Below are positions 1 through 6,261 of a stretch of 6,261 nt of DNA, one piece after another; positions within the stretch are counted from its first letter, which is position 1; each line of letters begins with the position of its first letter. The stretch lies in the NCBI GenBank assembly GCA_033856195.1, contig JAWVFL010000044.1, positions 1 to 6,261 of the forward strand. The letters are read 5' to 3'. The position numbers and the translations under genes were made by a program. Source of the DNA: VRUE01 sp033856195 (lineage in GTDB: Bacteria; Actinomycetota; Thermoleophilia; Solirubrobacterales; 70-9). The notes under the pieces were generated by a model that saw nothing but the letters and a program-made list of their open reading frames with translations, did no database searches and was not told the origin of the DNA.

Positions 1-478
1 GGCTCCCCGCAGCGAAACGGTCCTGTTCAATCTCCTGGCCGGCTTCCTGGGCTCGTTCGCGGTGGTGCGGATATCCACCTTGGGAATCAGAGACGACTGG
101 GGACCCTTCCGCAACGTCAGGATCGCCGGTCGCCACATCCACCACTTCGTCCCCGGGATCCTGCTCGCCTTCAGCTCCGGCACCGCCGCCCTGCTCACCG
201 ACAACGACCGCCTCGAGCAGCAACTTGCGCTGCCGATGGGCGCCGGGATCGGCCTGACCTTCGACGAGGCGGCCCTGCTGCTCGACCTGCGCGACGTCTA
301 CTGGACCCGCGAAGGGCTGCTCAGCGTCCAGCTCAGCCTCGGCGCCACCGCCATCCTCAGCATCGCCATCCTCACCCTGCGCATGCTCCGCCGCGGCGAG
401 CTCCGCCAGGAGGAGGAGGGCCTGATCCCACCGTCGTCCCATCACCAGCTCTCCTTCGGAACTGCCGCGATGGCGTAA
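1..478 (+). CDS. Multi-pass integral membrane protein of unknown function, 3' part (5' end outside window)
   Basis: The frame is open from base 2 to the TAA at 476-478, giving 158 visible residues. A GTG at 62 could start a shorter version, but a hydrophobic segment lies in frame before it (visible residues 7-22), so the gene most likely begins upstream of the window. Four membrane-spanning segments can be read at about residues 7-26, 49-65, 76-94 and 109-126. Between the first two is a conserved-looking Gly-Arg-His-Ile-His-His-Phe stretch (residues 43-49). The third segment leads into an acidic patch, Phe-Asp-Glu (87-89), then Leu-Arg-Asp-Val-Tyr-Trp (96-101). From memory this layout matches a family of actinobacterial hypothetical membrane proteins. 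Paired histidines and acidic residues at membrane edges could bind metal, but that is inference. The tail is charged and short. dnaB starts 128 bases downstream with no visible terminator between them. No enzymatic function can be assigned. Confidence 0.75.
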   Translation, partial: APRSETVLFNLLAGFLGSFAVVRISTLGIRDDWGPFRNVRIAGRHIHHFVPGILLAFSSGTAALLTDNDRLEQQLALPMGAGIGLTFDEAALLLDLRDVYWTREGLLSVQLSLGATAILSIAILTLRMLRRGELRQEEEGLIPPSSHHQLSFGTAAMA

Positions 479-594
479 CCGAAGCGTCAATTCCTTTTCG
501 CGGGATTTGCTCATAAGGGTGACGTGGAGCGGCGCCAGCTCTGGTTTGCTTGTCGTCGCCGGGAGCTCGCGCGCGCATCCGCCGCGCGGCGTCC

Positions 595-606
595 TTTACT
601 AGACCC
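595..606 (+). promoter_or_regulatory. Weak candidate -10 element for a leaderless dnaB transcript
   Basis: No Shine-Dalgarno sequence precedes the chosen dnaB start at 607. The T-rich hexamer TTTACT at 595-600 ends six bases before the ATG, which would suit a transcript starting at the ATG itself. The hexamer lacks the usual A at its second position and no good -35 box is visible, so this is only a suggestion. The rest of the 479-606 gap shows no hairpin or other recognisable signal. Confidence 0.2.
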
Positions 607-2031
607 ATGCCCCAGACCTCCACCAGCCACGTACCGCCGCAGAACATCGAGGCGGAGGAGTCGGTGCTGGGAGCGATGCTGGTCGCCGAGCCGGCGCTGA
701 CGCGGGTGATCGACGAGGTCAAGCTGAACGCGGCGGACTTCTACCTCGACCGCCACCGGGCGATCTTCGAAGCGGCCCACGACCTCTACGCGGCGTCGAA
801 GCCGGTCGACGAGCTCAGCGTCAGCGAGGCGCTGACGCAGCACAACATGATCGAGACGGCCGGCGGCAAGCACTACGTCTCCGAGCTGGCGGCGAAGGTG
901 CCGGCGGCCGGCAACGCCAAGCACTACGCGGAGATCGTCCAGCAGAACTCGCTGTTACGGCGCCTGCTCGGCGCCGGGCAGGAGATCCAGGGCTGGGTCA
1001 ACGACCGCGACGGCGAGCCCAGGGAACTCTCCGAGCGGGCCGAGAAGCTGCTCTTCGAAGTCGCGCACAAAGAGCAGGCCTCGGACTTCCGCATCCTCGG
1101 CGACATCCTCCACGACGAGGTCGACCGGCTGGAGAAGCTCTCCACCGGTGAGATCGAGATGACCGGTACCCCGTCGGGCTTCCGCGACATCGACGCGATC
1201 ACCGGCGGCTTCCAGCCCGGCAACCTGATCATCGTCGCGGCGCGGCCGGCGATGGGCAAGAGCGCCCTGGTCGCCAACATCGCCGAAAACGTCGCCGTCA
1301 AGCGCAACAAGGCGGTCGCCTTCTTCTCGCTGGAGATGTCCGAGGTCGAGCTGGCCCAGCGCTTCATCGCCTGCCGGGCGCGGATCTCCGGCGACAAGCT
1401 GCGCAAGGGCCAGGTCTCCCCGCGGGACTGGCCGAAGGTGGTGCGGGCCTGCAACGAGCTCGAGGAGGCGCCGCTGTGGTTCGACGACTCCTCCGACCTC
1501 GGCATCCTCGACCTGCGCGCGAAGGCGCGGCGCCTGCACGCCCAGGAACAGGAGCGCGGCGGGCTCGGGCTGATCATCCTCGACTACATGCAGCTGATGC
1601 GCTCCGACGACCACCGCGCCAACCGCGTCGAGCAGGTCGGCCAGATCAGCCGTGGGCTGAAGATCCTCGCCCGCGAGCTGGAGGTGCCGGTGGTGGCGAT
1701 CTCACAGCTCTCGCGCGCCCCCGAGCAGCGCACGCCGCCGAAGCCGCAGCTCTCCGACCTGCGCGAGTCGGGCCAGATCGAGCAGGACGCCGACGTCGTC
1801 GCCTTCCTCTACCGCGCCGACTACTACCGCGACCCCGACGAGGAGCCCGACGGCCTGGCCGACCTGATCATCGCCAAGCACAGGAACGGCCCGATCGGGA
1901 CCCGCTCCCTGGTCTTCCTCGACCGCTTCCCCAAATTCGCCGACTACTCCGGCCAGGACCAGCCGATCGAGCAGCCCGCCGGCGAAGGTCCGCCGCTCGA
2001 AGACGCCGCGGCGGCGGGGCCTGACTTCTGA
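607..2031 (+). CDS. dnaB: Replicative DNA helicase DnaB
   Basis: This is the hexameric 5'-to-3' helicase that unwinds DNA ahead of the replication fork and recruits primase. The predicted protein has 474 residues, normal for the family. The N-terminal primase-interacting domain begins Pro-Gln-Asn-Ile-Glu-Ala-Glu-Glu-Ser-Val-Leu-Gly, the usual DnaB opening. The RecA-like ATPase domain shows Walker A at 212-219 (ARPAMGKS, Lys218), Walker B ending at Asp326 within IILDYMQL, a Ser-Gln-Leu-Ser-Arg motif at 366-370, the Arg-Glu-Ser-Gly-Gln-Ile-Glu-Gln-Asp-Ala-Asp block at 386-396, and Lys-His-Arg-Asn-Gly at 424-428 with the likely arginine finger Arg426. There is no intein at Walker A or elsewhere. 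The last ~25 residues form an acidic, proline- and alanine-rich tail that looks disordered. A TTG at 550 would extend the frame by 19 residues, but the extension is arginine-rich and unlike DnaB, so ATG 607 was chosen. The TGA stop shares its last base with the start of the next gene. Confidence 0.97.
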   Translation: MPQTSTSHVPPQNIEAEESVLGAMLVAEPALTRVIDEVKLNAADFYLDRHRAIFEAAHDLYAASKPVDELSVSEALTQHNMIETAGGKHYVSELAAKVPAAGNAKHYAEIVQQNSLLRRLLGAGQEIQGWVNDRDGEPRELSERAEKLLFEVAHKEQASDFRILGDILHDEVDRLEKLSTGEIEMTGTPSGFRDIDAITGGFQPGNLIIVAARPAMGKSALVANIAENVAVKRNKAVAFFSLEMSEVELAQRFIACRARISGDKLRKGQVSPRDWPKVVRACNELEEAPLWFDDSSDLGILDLRAKARRLHAQEQERGGLGLIILDYMQLMRSDDHRANRVEQVGQISRGLKILARELEVPVVAISQLSRAPEQRTPPKPQLSDLRESGQIEQDADVVAFLYRADYYRDPDEEPDGLADLIIAKHRNGPIGTRSLVFLDRFPKFADYSGQDQPIEQPAGEGPPLEDAAAAGPDF

Positions 2032-2768
2032 TGCCGGCGATCGCCCGCTCGGAACCGTTCCGCGACCAGGTCTGCCCGCTCGGGGTCTGCGACGGCTCCG
2101 GCTGGATCCTCGGCCCCGAGGATGTCGCCCGGCCCTGCGAGTGCCGCAGCGAGCGGCTCAACCGCGGCCGCAGCCGCGGCATCTCCTCGGTGATCCCGCC
2201 GCGCTTCCGCGGTGTCTCCTTCGACCGCCCTCCCGTCTCCGACATGGCCAGGGACCTGCAGACGAAGATGGCGGTCTCCCAGGTCCGCGCCTACATCGAC
2301 GACCTCGACAACCAGCTCGCCGAGGGCCGCGGGCTCTGGGTCTTCGGCGGCACCGGCACCGGCAAGACGACGCTGGCGATGCTGATCTCCAAGGCGGCGC
2401 TGGAAGCCGGGAAGACGGTGGCGATCTACTCGCTGCCGAAGCTGCTGGCGCGGATCCGCCGCACCTACGACTCCGAGCCCGGGGGCGACTCCTACCTCTC
2501 CTTCTTCGAGCGGCTGACCTCGGTCGACCTGCTCCACATCGACGACCTCGGCGCCGAGAAACGCTCGGACTGGGTGCTGGAGCAGCTCTACGCGCTGGTC
2601 AACGAGCGCTACGACACGCAGCGCTCGATGCTGATCACCACCAACCTCCACCACGACGAACTCGAAGAGCAGATCGGCTCGCGGACGGTCTCGCGCCTGG
2701 CCCAGATCTGCGAGGAGGTCGAAATCGTCGGCGACGACCGGCGCTGGGGCAAGATCCAGGCCGCCTGA
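2031..2768 (+). CDS. DnaC/DnaI-type AAA+ ATPase, probable replicative helicase loader
   Basis: A 245-residue P-loop ATPase of the DnaC/DnaI/IstB group, which load or remodel the DnaB ring on single-stranded DNA. The N-terminus carries Cys15-x4-Cys20-Asp-Gly-Ser-Gly-Trp and then Cys36-x-Cys38, a four-cysteine arrangement that could bind zinc, as in the N-terminal domains of DnaI-like loaders. The AAA+ core shows Walker A GGTGTGKT at 106-113, Walker B LLHIDDLG with Asp171-Asp172, sensor-1-like Ile-Thr-Thr-Asn (202-205), and Gly-Ser-Arg (Arg218) followed by Arg222, the usual place for the arginine finger. The ATG overlaps the dnaB stop by one base (TGATG), with no good ribosome binding site of its own, so translation is probably coupled to dnaB. 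IstB transposase helpers share this fold, but no transposase or terminal repeat is nearby. Coupling to dnaB makes a loader role much more likely; that role remains inference. Confidence 0.88.
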   Translation: MPAIARSEPFRDQVCPLGVCDGSGWILGPEDVARPCECRSERLNRGRSRGISSVIPPRFRGVSFDRPPVSDMARDLQTKMAVSQVRAYIDDLDNQLAEGRGLWVFGGTGTGKTTLAMLISKAALEAGKTVAIYSLPKLLARIRRTYDSEPGGDSYLSFFERLTSVDLLHIDDLGAEKRSDWVLEQLYALVNERYDTQRSMLITTNLHHDELEEQIGSRTVSRLAQICEEVEIVGDDRRWGKIQAA

Positions 2769-2805
2769 CCCGAGCCGGCCCACACTCGCCGGCCGCGACC
2801 GTCAG
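2765..2805 (+). other. Nested inverted repeat in the dnaC-like/purA gap
   Basis: CTGAC at 2765-2769 pairs with GTCAG at 2801-2805. Inside it, GCCGGC at 2774-2779 pairs with GCCGGC at 2788-2793 around an 8-base loop. The structure overlaps the stop codon of the upstream gene and ends 13 bases before the purA start. No T-run follows, so it is not a classic intrinsic terminator. It could be a weak attenuating or processing structure, or chance in GC-rich DNA. Confidence 0.3.
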
Positions 2806-2818
2806 AATCCCCAGCCGA

Positions 2819-4160
<1,342 letters not shown>

Positions 4161-4168
<8 letters not shown>

Positions 4169-4184
4169 CCAGGAGCGCCCTGGC
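4161..4184 (+). terminator. Two overlapping, mutually exclusive hairpins at the purA stop codon
   Basis: GCTCCT (4161-4166) pairs with AGGAGC (4171-4176) around a 4-base loop. Alternatively GCCAGG (4168-4173) pairs with CCTGGC (4179-4184) around a 5-base loop. Both stems are perfect 6-mers, but they share bases and cannot form together. A GC palindrome (CCCGCGGG, 4188-4195) follows. There is no U-tract, so this is at best a non-canonical terminator for purA. Confidence 0.25.
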
Positions 4185-4206
4185 CAGCCCGCGGGCCGCT
4201 CTCCTC

Positions 4207-4212
4207 TACAGT
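4207..4212 (+). promoter_or_regulatory. Candidate -10 box for leaderless transcription of the TetR remnant
   Basis: TACAGT fits the bacterial TANNNT -10 pattern and ends six bases before the GTG at 4219, which would then be the first transcribed base. Leaderless genes with this geometry are common in actinobacteria. No convincing -35 hexamer is seen at the expected distance. The signal suggests that the damaged gene once had its own promoter separate from purA. Confidence 0.35.
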
Positions 4213-4218
4213 CGGAGA

Positions 4219-4818
4219 GTGGCATCCACGAGACGGGCGGTTGGGCTGAACGAGCGACTGCCGCGGGGAAGGCACGGCCTGCCGCGGGAGGCGGTGACCG
4301 CCTCCCAGCGCAACCGCATCCACCAGGGGATGATCGAGGTCGTCTCCGAGCGCGGCTACGCGGAAACGCGGGTGGTCTGCTCGGCAACCTCCTCAGCGAC
4401 ACCGCCGACGGCTTCGAATCGCGGCCGGGGGCACCCTGGACGGAGCGGATCGCGGCTGGGCTGGGGGCGCTGCTGGAGCATCTGGCCGAGCATCCCGACG
4501 AGGCGCGCTTCGCGATCGTCGAGGTGCTCGCGGTCGGCCCGAAGGCGCTGGCGCGGCGAGACGCGGCCCTGCGTCAGTTCACCGGCTTCCTCGAGTCGGG
4601 CCGGGCGGAGACCTCGCTCGAGCTGCCGGGCATCACCTCGCTCTCGCTTGCCGGCGAGGTCAACGAGCTGCTCTACAGCGAGATCCTCCACGGCGCCTCC
4701 GCCCGGCTGCCCGAGCGATTGCCGGATCTGGATGTTCTGGATCGCCCTGCCGTTTCTCGGCGCCGAGCGCGCCGCAGCCGAGCGCGAGCGCGTGCGGCTA
4801 TCGATCCGAAATACCTGA
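4219..4818 (+). pseudogene. Broken TetR/AcrR-family transcriptional regulator
   Basis: From GTG 4219 the reading frame gives a typical TetR beginning: LPRGRHGLPREAVTASQRNR, then a first helix ending in Glu-Arg-Gly-Tyr-Ala-Glu-Thr-Arg-Val. Intact relatives continue with the helix-turn-helix core (Ala-Gly-Val-Ser, Thr-Phe-Tyr-x-His-Phe, Lys-Glu-x-Cys-Phe). Here that core is absent. At about 4372-4380 the homologous protein resumes one frame over, as Leu-Leu-Gly-Asn-Leu-Leu-Ser-Asp-Thr-Ala-Asp-Gly-Phe, and runs through the normal all-helical ligand-binding domain to Leu-Pro-Asp-Leu. At about 4731 one extra G shifts the frame again; skipping it restores Met-Phe-Trp-Ile-Ala-Leu-Pro-Phe-Leu-Gly-Ala-Glu-Arg-Ala and a stop at 4816-4818. 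Roughly 35-40 residues are missing by comparison with my memory of the family. Without the recognition helix the product could not bind DNA as a normal TetR. Neither of the two longer open frames over this region (ending at 4818 and 4994) is a plausible intact gene. Its former target is unknown. Confidence 0.85.
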
Positions 4819-4826
4819 TCGAGTCC

Positions 4827-4853
4827 GAGCCGCGCGTTAAGGCGCTCTTTTTT
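4827..4853 (+). terminator. Possible intrinsic terminator after the TetR remnant
   Basis: GAGC at 4827-4830 pairs with GCTC at 4844-4847. The stem can extend by two G-C pairs across a bulged C, and six T residues follow at 4848-4853. The short stem makes it weak, but the T-run is unusual in this GC-rich DNA, and it lies nine bases after the stop codon of the remnant. Confidence 0.35.
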
Positions 4854-4960
4854 GTGAATGGCGGGGTTTATGAGTTGGCAGAAGTTGGTAGCTTCCGCCT
4901 CGGAGGAATGTTCCACGGTTTCACGCAAGCTTTCGGCGTGCTCTGGACGGGCGGCCGCAA

Positions 4961-4968
4961 AAGGAGAG
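4961..4968 (+). promoter_or_regulatory. Strong Shine-Dalgarno sequence for the secreted protein gene
   Basis: AAGGAGAG, with GGAG at 4963-4966, lies 12 bases before the ATG at 4979. Spacing is slightly long but acceptable. It is the clearest ribosome binding site in the window; dnaB, the loader gene and purA lack a comparable one. It fixes the start at 4979, which also gives a clean signal peptide. I found no convincing -35/-10 pair in 4854-4960. Confidence 0.7.
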
Positions 4969-4978
4969 ATATAGGGAT

Positions 4979-5752
4979 ATGCGCAAGTACCTGATGGTCC
5001 TGATGGCGCTGGGGGCTCTGATCGCCGTCTCGGTGGCCAGCCTCGCCAGCGCCGAGCCGCCGACCAAGACCTGCGTCGGCAACCTCTGCTTCGAAGCCAA
5101 TGGTGGCTTCAGCCCGAAGGCGCTGCCGAAGAACAAGCTGGCACCGATCGCCCTGACGGCGGAAGGCAAGATCAAGACGACCGACGGGACGCACCCGCCG
5201 GCGCTGAAAGAAGTCCTGGTCGAAACCGACAAGAACGGCGCGGTCAACGTCAAGGGCTACCCGAAATGCACCTCGGGCAAATTGCAGTCCCAGGACACCA
5301 AGCATGCAGAAGCGATCTGCAAAAGCGCGATCATCGGCAGCGGTACCACGAACGTCGAGATCGCCTTCCCGGAATCGAAAGTCGTCCCGGTCAGCTCCAA
5401 GCTGCTCGTCTTCAACGGCGGTTTCTCGGGCGGCACCACGACGCTCTACATCCACGCCTACATCACCGTCCCGGTCCCGGCCGCGATCGTGACCACGGTG
5501 AAGATCAAGAAAATCAGCAAAGGTCGCTACGGCCTCCTCTCCGTCGCTTCGGTCCCGAAGATCGCCGGCGGCAGCGGCTCCGTGACCGCCTTCAGCCTCA
5601 AGATCGACAAAAAATTCACCTACAAAGGCAAGAAAGTCAGCGTCCTGACCGCCAAATGCCCCGACGGCAAGCTGCAGGCCAAAGCGACGGCGGTCTTCGC
5701 CGACGGCACCAAGGCCGCGGCCGAGTTCGTCCGCACCTGCACCGGCAAGTAA
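4979..5752 (+). CDS. Secreted lysine-rich six-cysteine protein of unknown function
   Basis: The 257-residue product begins with a standard Sec signal peptide: Arg2-Lys3, a hydrophobic core over residues 5-22, and Ala-Ser-Ala at 23-25, so cleavage is predicted before Glu26. There is no lipobox or sortase motif. The mature part has six cysteines (32, 37, 97, 114, 227, 254), an even number that suits disulfide bonds outside the cell. The close pairs 97/114 and 227/254 may bond within their own loops, but the pairing is inference. Alternating hydrophobic and polar stretches such as Thr-Thr-Leu-Tyr-Ile-His-Ala-Tyr-Ile-Thr-Val suggest a mostly beta fold. Many lysines make it basic. The C-terminal block Cys-Pro-Asp-Gly-Lys-Leu-Gln-Ala, then Phe-Ala-Asp-Gly-Thr, then a final Cys-Thr, resembles endings I recall from multiple paralogous Thermoleophilia proteins with no named function. 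No catalytic motif is visible. The gene has its own strong ribosome binding site and is followed by a strong terminator, so it is probably transcribed alone. Confidence 0.85.
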   Translation: MRKYLMVLMALGALIAVSVASLASAEPPTKTCVGNLCFEANGGFSPKALPKNKLAPIALTAEGKIKTTDGTHPPALKEVLVETDKNGAVNVKGYPKCTSGKLQSQDTKHAEAICKSAIIGSGTTNVEIAFPESKVVPVSSKLLVFNGGFSGGTTTLYIHAYITVPVPAAIVTTVKIKKISKGRYGLLSVASVPKIAGGSGSVTAFSLKIDKKFTYKGKKVSVLTAKCPDGKLQAKATAVFADGTKAAAEFVRTCTGK

Positions 5753-5793
5753 GGGCCGAAGCCGAAGGCAAGCCTCAAGTACAGGCAGGGAGT

Positions 5794-5825
5794 GAGAAGG
5801 GCGGCCACTGGCCGCCCTTCTCTTT
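5794..5825 (+). terminator. Perfect 13-bp hairpin terminator between convergent genes
   Basis: GAGAAGGGCGGCC (5794-5806), a 3-base loop ACT, then GGCCGCCCTTCTC (5810-5822), followed by TTT. It lies 41 bases after the stop at 5752 and just beyond the end of the minus-strand gene at 5833, so it is well placed to stop transcription from both sides. The T-run is on the + side, and the minus-strand exit (ACTCCC) is not U-rich. Confidence 0.85.
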
Positions 5826-5832
5826 GCCCGCT

Positions 5833-6261
5833 TCAGATCGTGCAATCAGTCAGCCCGTAGGCTTCGGCCAGCTCGTTGGCCTTGTCGAAGGCCGAAACGG
5901 AGTCCGGGCCACCAGGATCCGCTTCCAGCTTCGAGGCGCCTTCTTCGTACGCAGCGATGATCGCTTTGACTTCTTTTTCCTCGCCTTTGGGAGGACCGAG
6001 GTCGCCCAGCTCGTCACTCATCTTGCCGACAGGCTCCAGAAGCGTCTGCATGACCTCTTTCGCATCTTCGGAGCCGTCAGAATTTTCACTTTGCTCGGCG
6101 AGCGCCTCGACCTGCGCTTTTCTTTCGCCCTGGGCCGTCGCGCAGATGGCATTGGCCTCCTTGACGAACTGGGGTTTCTTCAGCGGAGCGGCCTCGCTCG
6201 ACCCTCCGCAACCCGACGCAAGCGCAGCAAGCAGCGTCGCCGCCGCCATTACAAGGAAAGC
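5833..6261 (-). CDS. Putative lipoprotein of unknown function, 5' end outside window
   Basis: Reading leftwards from 6261, the frame starts Ala-Phe-Leu-Val, then an in-frame ATG at 6249, and ends with TGA at 5835-5833. The hydrophobic stretch crosses that ATG, so the true start and the positive n-region probably lie beyond the window edge. Counting from ATG 6249, Ala-Ser-Gly-Cys at 11-14 is a lipobox. Cys14 would be lipid-modified, and the Gly-Gly-Ser-Ser that follows is a typical flexible tether, which places the protein outside the membrane. The mature part is acidic and helical, with Phe-Val-Lys-Glu-Ala-Asn-Ala-Ile-Cys36 near the start, Leu-Gly-Pro-Pro-Lys-Gly in the middle, and Ala-Tyr-Gly-Leu-Thr-Asp-Cys136 at the very end. 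This ANAIC...YGL..C pattern recurs, from memory, in uncharacterised actinobacterial lipoproteins. Cys36 and Cys136 may form a disulfide. No enzymatic motif is visible. It converges on the secreted protein gene, which may be a chance neighbour. Confidence 0.85.
   Translation of the reverse strand, partial: AFLVMAAATLLAALASGCGGSSEAAPLKKPQFVKEANAICATAQGERKAQVEALAEQSENSDGSEDAKEVMQTLLEPVGKMSDELGDLGPPKGEEKEVKAIIAAYEEGASKLEADPGGPDSVSAFDKANELAEAYGLTDCTI

Noticed and set aside
550..606. An upstream TTG start extending dnaB by 19 residues
   Set aside because: The extension is arginine- and alanine-rich and unlike any DnaB N-terminus. ATG 607 gives the expected opening a few residues before the conserved Pro-Gln-Asn-Ile-Glu-Ala block.
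2031..2768. The AAA+ ATPase as an IstB transposition helper from an IS21-type element
   Set aside because: No IstA transposase, terminal inverted repeats or target duplications are visible, and the gene is coupled to dnaB by a one-base overlap.
1944..2783. Minus-strand open frame opposite the loader gene
   Set aside because: It is a shadow of the coding strand. It has no domain and no start signals, and spans a gene overlap that makes sense only on the + strand.
2141..2818. Long upstream extension of the purA frame over the loader gene
   Set aside because: It encodes low-complexity arginine/proline-rich sequence in the wrong frame of a well-supported AAA+ gene. PurA starts a few residues before its P-loop at 2819 (or 2828).
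4524..4994. Treating the frame ending at 4994 as an independent gene
   Set aside because: It has no helix-turn-helix, starts mid-domain, and after about 4731 turns into non-family sequence running into the start of the next gene. It is explained by the frameshifted TetR remnant.
4908..4994. A 28-codon open frame preceded by GGAGG at 4902-4906
   Set aside because: The GGAGG is only one base from the ATG, too close to work, and the frame overlaps the start of the secreted protein gene.
4868..5845. A 325-codon minus-strand open frame opposite the secreted protein gene
   Set aside because: It crosses the hairpin terminator and lies opposite a gene with signal peptide, ribosome binding site and terminator. 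Its translation is Gly/Arg/Asp-rich shadow sequence.

Overview
This is a GC-rich bacterial chromosomal segment with dense coding on the + strand. Three features suggest an actinobacterium, most likely class Thermoleophilia (Solirubrobacter/Conexibacter-like). These are the very high GC at third codon positions, the form of the TetR N-terminus (its arginine/proline-rich lead into the first helix), and a secreted six-cysteine protein of a kind I associate with that group. The placement is inference from recognised protein styles, not from a database search.

Layout. Positions 1-478 hold the 3' end of a multi-pass membrane protein with a Gly-Arg-His-Ile-His-His-Phe motif. Next comes a compact replication and purine cluster. 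dnaB (replicative helicase, start placed at 607) overlaps by one base a DnaC/DnaI-type AAA+ helicase-loader gene (2031-2768). After 50 bases that contain a nested inverted repeat comes purA (adenylosuccinate synthetase, 2819-4168). The helicase and its likely loader are translationally coupled, so they are probably made together. purA is a housekeeping neighbour that also sits near dnaB in Firmicutes.

Downstream of purA is a broken TetR/AcrR-family regulator (4219-4818). It has lost the core of its DNA-binding domain through an out-of-frame deletion and carries a separate one-base insertion near its C-terminus. A short AT-richer gap follows (4819-4978) with a candidate terminator and a strong ribosome binding site. 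It leads to a gene for an exported, lysine-rich protein with six cysteines in the mature part (4979-5752). A perfect 13-bp hairpin terminator separates this gene from a convergent minus-strand lipoprotein gene (5833-6261), whose 5' end lies beyond the window.

No rRNA, tRNA, CRISPR array, insertion sequence or phage integration site is visible. I see no clearly novel multi-gene system. The points most worth a second look are the DnaC-type loader fused into the dnaB operon of a probable actinobacterium, the doubly damaged regulator, and the uncharacterised secreted six-cysteine protein.
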